Shown here: piece after piece, positions 12,233 through 24,429 of the stretch
Layout of the letters: the number at the start of each line of letters is the position of its first letter
Position numbering within the stretch: the first letter of the stretch is position 1
Origin: Chrysomallon squamiferum
Taxonomy: Eukaryota; Mollusca; Gastropoda; Neomphalida; Peltospiridae
Direction: 5' to 3'
DNA: 64,000 nucleotides
NCBI GenBank assembly: GCA_012295275.1
Contig: CM022668.1
Span: 571,157 to 635,156, forward strand
Notes under the pieces: model-generated
The model's input: only the letters and a program-made list of their open reading frames with translations
What the model was told of the DNA's origin: nothing
Database searches by the model: none
Position numbers and translations under genes: made by a program

Positions 12233-13719
12233 GAAATAAAAGAAAAAAAGAAAAGAAAAAGGAAACAAAAGAAGAATAAATTTTGTGAATGGGAAAGTTG
12301 TTTCATTTATCGTGGATTATTGGTAATCACAAATAATTGTTAACTTCCTCTCATGATTTACCAAGTATTCTTTTCTATTTTATTTTTCTTTCTTTTTCTT
12401 CACCTTCAGAAATGGCATAATAACTTTCTTTCCTATTTTCCATTAGAAAGTCAGCAGCCTATTTCTCCTAAATTGTAATATTCTTTCACAGAATTTTGTA
12501 ATTAGTATCAGGGATGGACCTTTTCATCTTCTTAGAGAGGTAATGGATGGAAATAAAATAATTCAAATGAATAAACTCATTTGGCACATTTATTCAACTA
12601 AAACACTAATTACGACGTTTATCAGTTTGTCATGTGTGACGAAATTAGGCGGCGTATGTCCGAGTTGGTTGAAATTATTGGATAATGACAACAACAACAA
12701 CAACAGCTTAAACAGGCATTTTGCTAAATTATACATCTTTAGATATTTTAAACACGTTTATTAACTCGTGACTTTCCTTGTCGAAGTCATACGGCGAATT
12801 CAGTGAAGTACGTGTATAATCAAAGTTGTTTGAAGATAAGTTCTACCGAAATATAACATATATAGGGCAACACGCAGGGGACTGCGTATGCACAGCACAT
12901 ACTCTACCGAGGTCCATTTGTGGATGTGTAAAAAATACAAAAAGTACCAAAAAAATAAATAAATAAATAAATATATAAACAGTCCGACGATGTGAACTGT
13001 ATGAAGTTTTCGCAGTTATGGCGGGGAATATGGTGATGCGCAATGAGCAGCTCTAGCCATTTGGGCCCTCTCCGTTTGACATACCAAACCGATGTAAATA
13101 GGCCTGATACGTCCATACATAGAAGCATGCATGGACAATTTGCTTCAAAACTTTTTAGATAGTATAAAAACGAATTTCGGAGTTAGTCGAAAAAGCGATG
13201 AATGTCAGAAAAAATGTTTAAAGATTAAATATATTTCTATTTTAATTTATTTTTCATCACCCTCAAATAAGGTTTGTCATTCTCCCATGCAAACTTTCAC
13301 TAATAATTTGTGATTTTTCGAAGAAATTTTGTAAACGCTGGCAGAGTAATTAGATCTCTGATGTTAAGTATTCATATTTTGATAATATTCCTGGAAACGA
13401 CACCTTGGGAATCCTTAAAAGATTTCAAGCCTTCAGGAGCTTGGGCGTCTTTGATCGCAGCGAAGCATGAAAGAAAACCCAGTCAGTTCTTTGAAGAAAA
13501 AGAGTCACTTGAAATGTGTCTGCAAACACTACACGCGCATTGATTTGTCAAAACTACGATTCGGCTAAAAGTGACGTTCTCGCAGGAAGAGCTCTCCTTG
13601 TTAAGGAGACAGAAAAAAGCGAAGCGATGCGGAAATGGTAACGGTAATTATCGGGTGACATTTGGGTAAATATACTAATCAGAAAATCATCGAAGAAAAA
13701 AAAATTAAATAATTAAAAA

Positions 13720-14100
13720 AAAAAAATAATTTACTCATTTTTAATTATCTGGAGCAAAGTCGATCAATAATTTTCCAGAGTCGAAAATTAGCCATAACGA
13801 ATTATCGACCCACACCTAATGTCGTTTTTAGTTCAGTAGCCATATGGTTGTTTTACTGCGCGAAGAATTCGACACGTGCAAGCCACTTGAATACTAATGG
13901 CGCTTGTTATCGACAGAACTTGCTCGTTGATTACTTGTATCAAATTACTCCTAGGTCGCACCTTTTGCACGGGCATTAATCAGGGCTGTTTGTCGGGTAC
14001 TTTTGACTAGTTCTAAGTCATTGGTTGTCAATTTCGTATTAAAGCGTATTACATGTAATGTTCAAGGTTTCAGTTGTCAAAATTAACGACCAGGTTTTCT
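13720..14100. promoter_or_regulatory. Unique island near allatotropin peptide exon
   Basis: 380 bp without simple repeat, just downstream of the peptide exon (inside the intron). It contains CACACCTAAT, GACACGTGC, GCCACTTGAA and GGCATTAATCAGGG. No open frame of note. Candidate intronic enhancer. Confidence 0.25.
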
Positions 14101-14288
14101 TATGAAACGATATGAACAGTGTGGAAAGGTTTATCATATAGACAATTAGCATTCGTACAAAACTGCCATGGTCAGGCAGGCCAATGACTTTATTCGTTCC
14201 TTATTTCTGCTTTTGTTTTTGATTAAACTTTTGGACATAAAATAAGAAGATTTGGTTAGGATCCATTTAAGAAGGAAAAACTGTCACA

Positions 14289-14294
<6 letters not shown>

Positions 14295-14327
<33 letters not shown>

Positions 14328-14330
14328 CGA
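14295..14330 (+). repeat. (GAT)n microsatellite
   Basis: About 11 GAT units running into GACGACGAC. Confidence 0.95.
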
Positions 14331-14559
14331 CGACGACAACGATAATAATAATAATAATAGTAATGGAAGAAAAAAGAAATAATGAATAAAAATATAATAA
14401 AGATAAAGATGCCGTTCATTGACAAAATTGCTCTAACTATCCTTTACAGAAAAAAAAGAAAAGATAACAATGTGAAATATAAAATTAAAGAACACATAGT
14501 TTATATAAAAATAGACAGTTATACACAACAAAAATATTTAATATATTTAATACTGTTAC

Positions 14560-14753
14560 CTGGAATCGCTCACATATAAATGTTTCCAGTCCGACCCTGT
14601 CCGTTTTCCGTAACCATGAGCAACCCTGTCAACTGTGTTCGCTCTGAAACCTCGTTTCTGTCTAAAGTGCACATTTTGAGGAAGGCTTTCAGCCAGGGTT
14701 ACAAGTATTAAACCCAGGATCACCACACTCACCCTCATTCTCTGAGCGAAGTT
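14560..14753 (-). CDS. Allatotropin exon with signal peptide and mature peptide (CDS 14738-14560)
   Basis: Acceptor: a T-rich tract ending TTTTTTCAG just before 14753. Donor: CCAG|GTAACA, exon end 14560, so the stop in the unspliced frame is an intron artefact. The ATG at 14738 has A at -3 and opens a typical signal peptide: MRVS, then hydrophobic VVILGLILVTLA, probable cleavage near A16-E17-S18. Residues 26-29 are R-Q-K-R, a furin/PC-type site; residues 30-43 read GFRANTVDRVAHGY; G44 gives the C-terminal amide and K45-R46 the second cleavage site. A 14-residue peptide starting GF and ending RVAHGY-amide is the hallmark of molluscan tetradecapeptides, homologous to annelid tetradecapeptides and insect allatotropin. 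Fifteen bases of this exon precede the ATG and are also open in frame (AAC TTC GCT CAG AGA), so a longer N terminus from an upstream exon is possible. The precursor carries one peptide copy, as is usual. Confidence 0.93.
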
Positions 14754-14816
14754 CTGAAAAAAGCACAGTATTATGTTTTCACAATCCTGTTATATTTATA
14801 TGAAGACAGACATATT

Positions 14817-14849
<33 letters not shown>

Positions 14850-14888
14850 TTAAAATTTGTCTGATAGCTTTATGAAGAGAAAACATTA

Positions 14889-14947
<59 letters not shown>
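14889..14947 (+). repeat. (TAA)n microsatellite
   Basis: About 20 TAA units in the proposed first intron, beside an A27 run (14823-14849). Confidence 0.97.
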
Positions 14948-14950
<3 letters not shown>

Positions 14951-15075
14951 TCCTTAGATAATTTTATAAAACAATAACTAAGTCTGTTTCATTAACTAAA
15001 ATTATATATTTATTTATTTATTTATTTATTATTATTTGTTTTTATTTATTGCGACTTTTAGCTATATTCACTTAC

Positions 15076-15300
15076 GGTAGAATGACGGCTATTACAGTGT
15101 AATTCCCTATACAGTTTAATAACCTCAAGGTCAACGTCATACAGTCTCTCAGGAGACATTAAAATTAAATTTATTTGAAATATTTTCTTATGTAGAGTGA
15201 TTCCTGCTCGGTGGATTTCACTCTATGGTCTACTTCAATTCTCCTAACCAGATTATAGTCTCGCGAGATTATGTTAAGTAATTACTGTCTCGCGAGATCT
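15076..15300 (-). promoter_or_regulatory. Probable allatotropin promoter and non-coding first exon
   Basis: Upstream of the peptide exon lies a strong donor: ...CATTCTACC|GTAAGTG, exon end 15076, which would give a 322-bp first intron (15075-14754). No ATG precedes it in frame, so the exon would be 5' UTR. Within about 220 bp upstream, in less AT-rich sequence, are two perfect TCTCGCGAGA palindromes (15259-15268 and 15288-15297, 29 bp apart), a TCAAGGTCA monomeric nuclear-receptor site (15125-15133, SF-1/ERR/FTZ-F1 type) and a TGACGT CRE half site directly beside it (15139-15134). TCTCGCGAGA is a known promoter element bound by BANP in vertebrates. The start site itself cannot be read from the sequence. 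Confidence 0.45.
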
Positions 15301-15348
15301 CAGATGTCATTCAGTTTCTGATTTTATATGTGAGAAAAACATATTATA

Positions 15349-15393
<45 letters not shown>

Positions 15394-15602
15394 TAATTAA
15401 ATTAAATTAAAATAATGAAAATTCAACAAGCTAAAGAGAGATAGAAAATAACTGAAAGTATAAAACAAAACGTAATAAATAAATAAATATAGAATAAAAG
15501 TAATAATAATAATAATAAAATATATAAACCTAATAACACTGTAATACATAAACACATACACACCCTACCTACTTACTACATACCTACGTATACACATATA
15601 CA

Positions 15603-15693
<91 letters not shown>

Positions 15694-16000
15694 CGCAAAA
15701 GTAGTTGCAGACGAAGGGAATATTTTGGCTAAATGCATTAATTTGTATTTCTTTCATCCATTCCTCATTGCTTTTTTCCTCAAGTTGCTTGGAATTAGGA
15801 GACACAGGATAACACTATTACAGATAAGACACTTGACACCATTAATCAGCTTCACGTCAGAACGTGACAAGAAAGACTGAGATTTGTGTTAGGAAGGAGG
15901 GATGAGGAAGTAAGAGTACAAACGACAAGAAGGTGCTAGCTCTAAATTGTTTTACTCTCAGTAATCACGTGACAACAGGCGCTAATTCAGTGGACGCACG
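15301..16000. other. Upstream of allatotropin, simple repeats
   Basis: TAA array (15351-15389), AAT patches (15470-15520), long TA array (15607-15692), then unique sequence with ATCACGTGAC-like E-box at 15963-15972. No gene seen. Confidence 0.6.
15607..15692 (+). repeat. (TA)n microsatellite
   Basis: About 42 TA units, one interruption (TAAATA near 15648). Confidence 0.97.
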
Positions 16001-16197
16001 ATTCAGGAATTGGGATGTCAAGAAACAATGAGGACACGTAATCATGTTGCTAGTGAAACGTTTGGTTATCATGGACTGCTAACTTGGTATTTTACAATAA
16101 TTATAACTTCTCTGTATGAACATGTTAAATGTATCACAAATCACTCTGTCTCTGTCTCACTCTCAGTCTCACTCTCAGTCTTTTCTTTTTCTTTCTT

Positions 16198-16422
<225 letters not shown>

Positions 16423-16802
16423 CCTCAACCACATTGATTTATCAAATTTCGGACTGCCGTCCAAAATACTGATTATTTATGATTGTCAGATATTTTTGTT
16501 GTAGTTTTTACTTAACCAGTATTCAAAAATAAGGTTCAATAGTTTGTTGTTAACAAGTCTGAGTGTTGGTCTAACGCATAATATTGTCAATTCTCACACC
16601 TACGCAATTTATCTTAACATCTTTTGTCTATTCAGTGCAGCTAAAGGTGTATTCAAACGGAGCGACTCGAACTAATAATGCAGACATCTGGCATAAAGAG
16701 AAAGTTTACATTGTTAAAGATCGCACAGGAAAGAGAAGTAATTTGTTTTGCGTGTGTGCATGTCTGTATGAATGAATGTATGTGTGGGGTTGTATTTATA
16801 TG

Positions 16803-16945
16803 TATTTATGTATGTATGTATGTATGTGTTTGTGTGTGTATGTATGTATGTATGTATTTGTGTGTGTATGTATGTATGTGTGTATATATGTTTGTATGTA
16901 TGCATGCATGTATGTATGTATATGTGTGTATGTATATGTTTATAT
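16803..16945 (+). repeat. (TATG)n-rich array
   Basis: Imperfect TATG/TGTG tetranucleotides. The repetitive Cys-Met-Tyr-Val frame over it is not a gene. Confidence 0.92.
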
Positions 16946-17298
16946 TAATGAATGACGGTACTAAAACTGGTACATTTCTTTATGCCTACCTGTCAGACAA
17001 ATCATCTAGTGTTAGAGAACCTATTGGCCTGAGACTTCACTGAGCAGCAATTTGGCCACTCCTACTTAAAGCCATTTTGTGGAATTGTTCACGTGCTCTA
17101 GCAATTTGAATACCAAATTCTCAGAGCGAATATCAACTGGACAGTGAACAAAATATCTTCCAGCACAAATTTAATTAAAGACAGTTACTAAATGTTGGTG
17201 CTGTAATAAGGACTTCGTAATAAGAAAGAAGTTGAGAAATTTGAAGTAATAAGTTTTCACATGTTTATTATACGTTTTTGAGGAGGGAAGAACATAGG

Positions 17299-17438
<140 letters not shown>

Positions 17439-17679
17439 TTGACAAACAGGTTTTTACGATGTGTAATGGATAAAAAAAAAATAATTCTTTAATTTAGAAA
17501 ATAATTACACATCTATATATATTTACTTTGCTTTCGCTGAACTTACACAGACTAATAACCCCCACATACATGCTTCATTTTGTTTGGTAATTTTCTTTTT
17601 TCTTTTCTTTAATTCTAACTTTTTCTTTGTTGGTTTTTTTATGGGTTTTTTTTTCTTACATAATTAGTTTATAAGATGA

Positions 17680-17910
17680 AGTATTCGAGTCGACTAAGTA
17701 TCTGTAACAAGATCGTTTATTTTAACGAGCTATTCACGGATTAAATCTCGCTTTGTTACGCTCCGTATCGCGGTAATTCGGTTTCGCGGACAGACGGACA
17801 GATGTAACGACGTTTGGATGTTTGATAAACGCATCAGACGCGGCCTGATCGCCAGCACGCGCTCATTTTTCTTCTACTGTGCGAGCAGACGAAATTAGCA
17901 GTGACCACTG
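17680..17910. promoter_or_regulatory. CpG-richer unique island
   Basis: Includes GTATCGCGGTAATTCGG, TTTCGCGGACAG and CGCGGCCTGATCGCC. CpG density is far above the surroundings. Promoter-like or conserved element; no transcript start can be assigned. Confidence 0.25.
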
Positions 17911-18142
17911 AAGAGCAGACAGTACGGTATGTTTTGAAGACGTCACAATAGGTACTAACTAGCAGCGACATTTGACTAAAAGTGAAGTAGCTCGTTGTTC
18001 TTTTTAGAGTGTTGCCAGACAAAAGAAGTTTAGGAATATAGCTTATTATGTTTTTTCTCTTCGGGAAATCTAATAAAGACCTCAAATAAGCTTCCGGTGT
18101 ACATGTAATGATGTCGATAACTGACTGAAGTCGAGTTTGCAC

Positions 18143-18369
18143 AGTACTATTTGTTGATATAGTTTTTAATATATCAATATATTTAATGTATTATATGTGT
18201 GCCTCTTTATACGTCTGTATGTTCCTGCCTGTCTATCTATCTGTGTCGCTGTGTGTATGAAATTACCCTGTCTATTTAGCCTTCTATATTATTGTTATTT
18301 CTGTGTGTCTCTGTGCATTTGTTTGAATGTATGTGTGAGCGTATATATGAATGCGTCTTTCTGGGGTTT

Positions 18370-18403
<34 letters not shown>

Positions 18404-19300
18404 TATGTGTGTGTGATAACCAACATATTAAAACTGCTCTAACCATGATACTATTTGCCTGACTAGCCTGTTAAAAGAATCCAAGTACGATTAATGTTTT
18501 TCTACAGTTATTATGATTATTATTGTTTTATTATTATTATTGTTATAGTTGTTGTTGCTGTTGTTGCTGTTATTATTATTATAATTTTGTGATCTAACTA
18601 ATCCATATCAGGATTGTACTATTATGACATTAATAGGAAATGAGAGGATAAAAATAATAATAAGAATAATAAATTAAAAGACGCAACGAAGTGGGCTTTT
18701 GTTCATTTCAACAATATGATGTAACATTCTCAACAAACTGTGTTCATCCGATAAATGAAATTGTCTAAAATGCATAAAACAGCGACCTCTAGTGGCGTAT
18801 TTTCTTTCTTGACCAGCCTTATCTCCATTACTATGAAATTAAAAGTGGTCGAAATTTTAACGTTTTATATTTAAAAAGAATCCCAAGAGATATGCGACGG
18901 ATACAATGATATCAGCAGTGACAGGACCCGTTAACGTTTTTCAAATGTTAAAATGAATTTCCTTATTTTTCTTAACATTTTTAAAATATCGAAGCTCATA
19001 TTTCCTTGTTTGATTTCTGGATTCTATATAATATTTTCCCTAGAGGATGAAATCATTTACGGAAGTAGTATAACTTGGAAAATAACAACAACCCTCTAGA
19101 AGCAGTCCTGGAGTTGCCTTGTCTGTTATGTTTTCATTGACTGAAAATTACTACAGCAACAAGAGCGATTTTTGTATTCCGTTTATCCAACATTTCACTA
19201 ACATACATGGTAGCGCATATCACGTAAATACCCTTCATCTACTTTTCTAATTGTTTTGTACCTATATAGAATTTAAATGATTAATAAATAGTTGATCTCC
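18143..19300. other. Non-coding, AT-rich
   Basis: GT array (18370-18415) and ATT/TTG patches (18500-18590); the rest is unique sequence with no exon seen. Confidence 0.55.
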
Positions 19301-19313
19301 TGTCATCTCTCTC

Positions 19314-19499
<186 letters not shown>

Positions 19500-20780
19500 G
19501 GAGACCATACTGAATGACATCGGGTCGTTTCGACCTGGGCAAGATAAAGCTGATGTTCTAAGACTGTTTCTCATTCTCTTTCTCCCGTTAACGATTATTC
19601 ACTGTTAAACACTGTTTCTAATAATAAATGCGAGAAGAAATATATTTGCTAGTTTTATCTATTAGGATCTAAATTTATTTTATATTCATCGATGCATAAA
19701 CGTCGGTTCATAAACGTATCGTGATGATGCTTGATTTTTGTGGGGGTTTTCTGGAAATGAATACAATGTTTATGATAACGATGATGTCATCAATCTTTTC
19801 TGTTATAAATGCATTTTGTCAATTTAAGCAGATGGTGCTGATGACGTCGATGTAATTAAATTGATCGAATGTTTATGAGGTAAGTTATAACGTAACACGA
19901 ATGAGATAAGATCTGAGAAAACTTAATAACCAAAGATTTGTGAAATTCGTTGGATAAATCTCAAAAGACGACCCATTAAATGCTTAGGAGGGGGTTTTGC
20001 TAAATAAGGGAAGTTGAAAGGAAGAATAAAAGGAGAAAATACAATTTCTGTTCTTTCTTTCTTTTCTTTTTTCTTTATATTTTTCCCCCTTTCTTTTAAA
20101 ACTGATTTTCTGTTTTTTGTTATACCTTCTTTCTTCCAACTTTTTACACAGCATTTTTTCGTTTTAATTGCTTGTTTCTTTATTTCATACCTTCTTTCTC
20201 TCTTTCTTTTTTATCACCATCATCATCATCATCATCATTATTACTACTACTATTATTATTATTGTTATTTGTTTTTTTAGTTTTCATACGTTCTATTAAC
20301 CCCTCAGTGAACCAAGTCACATGGAATTTTAATTCTGTTTTATTCTTGACCATGCGAAACTGTTGTCTTATTAAAACCGAATCAATCCCACTTTAATCCT
20401 ACTTTTTACGAAACATTACGTGATTCCCGATTTTTTCCGAACGCTAACGCTCTAACATTTTTCTATTAGCAATAAAGGAAAGATTAGTTAAACTATCAGA
20501 TATGAAACTGACAGGTTCTGAGATCCTGTCTTCTTAATGAGTGATGTAACAAAACACTGGTGCTGTATGGAACCAGAACTTTGTTTCTAGAGGTAAAGAT
20601 GAAAATAAAGTTAAGTAAAAGTCAGATTCGACTTGAGGGCCACACTCAACGACTTTCCTAGAAGCTAGAAATGTAATACGAATAATAATTTAAAAAGTTC
20701 ACGCTAAAGTTTGGTGATATTTAATTATGCGAACAGCCGCAAGCAAGCTGCAAAGGTTCCATTCATACAAAAAAAAATTG
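19500..20780. other. Non-coding stretch
   Basis: Unique AT-rich sequence with a T-rich/TTTC block (20041-20215) and ATC/ATT repeats (20213-20270). No gene seen. Confidence 0.55.

Positions 20781-20783
<3 letters not shown>

Positions 20784-20857
<74 letters not shown>
20784..20857 (+). repeat. (GA)n microsatellite
   Basis: About 37 GA units. Confidence 0.98.
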
Positions 20858-20860
<3 letters not shown>

Positions 20861-21389
20861 CAACAGGCAAACAGACAGGACTTACTTCGAATGTTATAAA
20901 ATCTCAGACCTCCCTTCTTGGAAAAAAAGTCTGAAATAAACAATCAGAAATTATTAACTAACTACATAAACAATACACTTACTATATTAACAATACACTT
21001 AGTGGATAAACAAAGGCATCCTCTCCCGTCACCCCCCCCCCCCATACTGCATCTTGACGAAACATGAAAAACTATTTACAAAATATTATCTCCATTAAAC
21101 CAAATTTAATCTTTACTATGGACACAGTACTGTGTTTGATTTTTCATTGTAACTAATCCTTAAATATTTGTCTGCAACTGTGTAACAATGGAAGGAAATA
21201 CAAACCAAGCTTAAAGGGAATCTATCAGCTTTATTTACTCAAAACATTATATTACATGCTCAAAGTAATTCCCCAGTAAACATCAGTCGTATTTGAAAAT
21301 AATAGCTGGGTTTTTTTCCAAAACAATTAATTTGTTAACTGAAATGAGATGGAATGTCTAGTAAATAAAACAAACCTGAAATATCATTA

Positions 21390-22140
21390 AATTAATTGGA
21401 TGTTAGTATAATTGAATACTTTGTTATTTATAAATGTAAATACAACGTAATTAAGAATACTGATATCTAATTTTTTTAAATATTTAGTTATCATGATAAT
21501 CAAATTAATTGTTATTAATGTCACAATTATCAGTATGATTACATATTTTGTTACGAATAATTTAATTAAATATATTATCAGTAGGATTAAATACGTATTC
21601 AATGTAACTTAATACATTATTAATATTAATCAATATACAATGTAATTAAACACATTATTAACTTAATTAAATACGTTATAAATATAATTGTATATGTTAT
21701 CGTTTTAATTAAATGCATTATCAATATAACGTTATCAGTACAATTAAATATGTTATCAATATAACTAAAATGTTACTAGTATTAGTAAATACTTCTATAG
21801 AACTAAATACCTTATAAATATATTTGAATACATTATCAATATTATCAGTAGCTTATCAATACAATTAAAGACGTTACCAGTATTATTAAATAAACATAGT
21901 ATGCTCTGAATACAACTAAATCCTTTTCAGTATTATTTAAATATGACACAATATAAATAAATATGTTATCAGTATAAGTAAATGTTATCATTACTATTAA
22001 ATCGTTTCAATATTAGTCTCAATATTATTAATATTACTGAATATAATATCATTGTAATTAAATATTTCATTAATATAACCTAATAAGTTTTCAACACCAG
22101 TAAATTTATCCTTATTATTTATTAAGTTATGAATCACTTC
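21390..22140. repeat. Degenerate AT-rich minisatellite
   Basis: About 750 bp of diverged copies of a roughly 20-30-bp unit around ATTAAATACGTTATCAATATA. Copies drift in both length and sequence, so the array is old. The long AT-only frame on minus is a by-product. Confidence 0.8.
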
Positions 22141-22199
22141 ACATTTTTATTATATACATTATTAAACAATACGTCATCAATTTAATGTAAATAAACACT

Positions 22200-22671
22200 A
22201 AAAAAAAACATGTTTCTTGAATCGCCAGAAAAGCTTATCCAGTCTAATATTCTCTTTAAGAGAAAAACAAAAATTTGTTGTTACACTTGACTACAAAACA
22301 TGTTGGTTATTTTGACACTAATACAAATTACTGCAAAACCAAACGGCGTTAGGGGAATGTTTGCTATGTTTACCTGATTAATCAGTTTGAGTTTGAAATT
22401 AGCGAGATTCGAAATACTTTCCTGAAATGTCAAATAACGATTTGAGTTTAACAAATTTGTAGATTGTAGATAAAGATAAACATGAATTAAAACAAGTAAA
22501 TCACTAACAATGTATCAACGTTGGGATGAAAGTCTGACTAAATAATGTTTGAAGCCGAAAGAAAATGTTAGAACAATTGATTGACTGTCACCTACAAGTT
22601 GATAATGGATTGAAGACAACTGAATTTAGTCAATCACAGAACTCAGTGTTCTAAGTGTGTGTGTGTGTGTG

Positions 22672-22725
<54 letters not shown>

Positions 22726-24230
22726 AGTGCATGGACGTGTTTTCTTCTACTTTTACTACTATAAAACATCTATTCTACTTCTTTACTACACAAATATAAC
22801 TACTATGTAACCACATTTATTACTAATTTCTGGCTTTGTCAGAGTGTGTCAGTGAATACACCATAACCACTATTACTACTACTACCTCCAATGCTAAGAC
22901 AAGTAATTAGTTTTTTTTAATTGTTTCTTATTACTACTACTGTTTTACAATTTCAACTACTATTAATACTAGTATTACTTCTATGACATTAGTTTTTTTC
23001 TATAACTACTACAAGTTACTCAGTGACTACAGCTACAAATATAATATTATTACTTCTACAATGACTACTAATTCTGTTCTGTATCTAACATATTTCTACC
23101 GCTCTACAACTAACATTACTCTTGGTAATGTTTCTCCCATCAATGTCTGTCTCAGTTACTGTTGTTACCGTTGTTGCCATTTCTGTTTTTACTATAATTC
23201 CAGTGACATGATTTTTTTTCTTTCTTTTTCTTTTTTTTCTAATCTTATTATGATGATAACATAAGATAACCAAAGACATCGTTAGTGGGATTAACATTTA
23301 TCAGTTTAGAGGAAAAACGGGGGAAATGACGGCTGAAATTTTAATATAATTGAACGAAGGCCCACAGATTTCGGAATGGGTGGGGGAAAAAATAAATTAA
23401 TAATAATAAATAAATCCCAGAACACAAAGGACGTTTGTGGTATTTTTAAGAAATAAAATATAAATCTGTGATTTTCATGTTTCTTTTTTGGCTGTTTTGA
23501 TTTAGAGGTTAATCTTCCCGTTATTATAACATATAACATATATAAAGAAATAAATTTTCCTGAATAAATTATAAAAGCTGTTTGAGGCTGTATGTAGAGA
23601 TTAGAAAATAATTGTCACTAATTATCAGTGACCTAGTACAAGTCTTCAGGGTGTGTACCAGTCGTTGTTGTTTTTATTATCATCGCTATCGTTGTTATCA
23701 TTATTTTTATTATTATTATTATTATACACTGAACTACACTAAAAAAGTTAATCAATAAAGTTTATTTTGATTAGCGATATCTCTAATACCATATAAGTTA
23801 ATAGATTTCAAATATTTAATATTAAATATTCTGACAGATAGTCTTCAGAGCATACCTATTACATTTCCCCGTCATGCACTTACTGAAATGCAGTACTGTA
23901 AACTGGCATCGCAGGGTAGATTTGATCCTTTTACCTATCATGTATAAAAATAGTGTAAAAAAAATAATTCCCATGACTAAGAGGTTTTTATTCGAATAAA
24001 TGAAAAACTGCGAAAGCTATCTAGCTAAGTGCTACGATTATTATAAACAATAAACAGAAGAAAATAATTTTGAAACATTATCGAAGACTGCAAATAGAAC
24101 ACAGTATTCTATAATTAACACAGAAGTTGTCCAAGGATTCAAACGACCCATTGTGATACATAACAAACAGAAAGATAAAAAAGAAGCAATGTCAAGTTCT
24201 GCAAATGAAACATTATTCTACTAATAAAAA
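22200..24230. other. Non-coding stretch with trinucleotide patches
   Basis: GT array (22655-22721), then TAC/ACT-rich patches (22740-23080) and ATT repeats (23705-23727). No exon or RNA gene seen. Confidence 0.55.
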
Positions 24231-24231
24231 T

Positions 24232-24236
<5 letters not shown>

Positions 24237-24265
<29 letters not shown>

Positions 24266-24370
24266 CGCAGACTATTTCAATGGGTAATAATCAGAAGAAA
24301 AAAGTAGTAAAAAAGTAAAAATAATAATAATAAAAAAATATATATATAATCAAATCAAATCAAATCAAAA

Positions 24371-24414
<44 letters not shown>

Positions 24415-24425
24415 AATAAAAAGAA
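24237..24425 (+). repeat. Poly(A), (AAATC) and (AAAT)n cluster
   Basis: A27 (24237-24263), ATCAA pentamers (24349-24368) and AAAT tetramers (24369-24412). Confidence 0.9.
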
Positions 24426-24429
24426 AAGA

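Noticed and set aside
13310-13543. 77-residue plus frame with TPWESLKDFKPSGAWASLIA-type sequence
   Set aside because: Moderately protein-like but no homologue known to me and no splice sites; left unassigned.
17834-18142. 102-residue minus frame
   Set aside because: No recognisable domain, no splice sites, ordinary AT-rich composition at its N-terminal half; chance frame.
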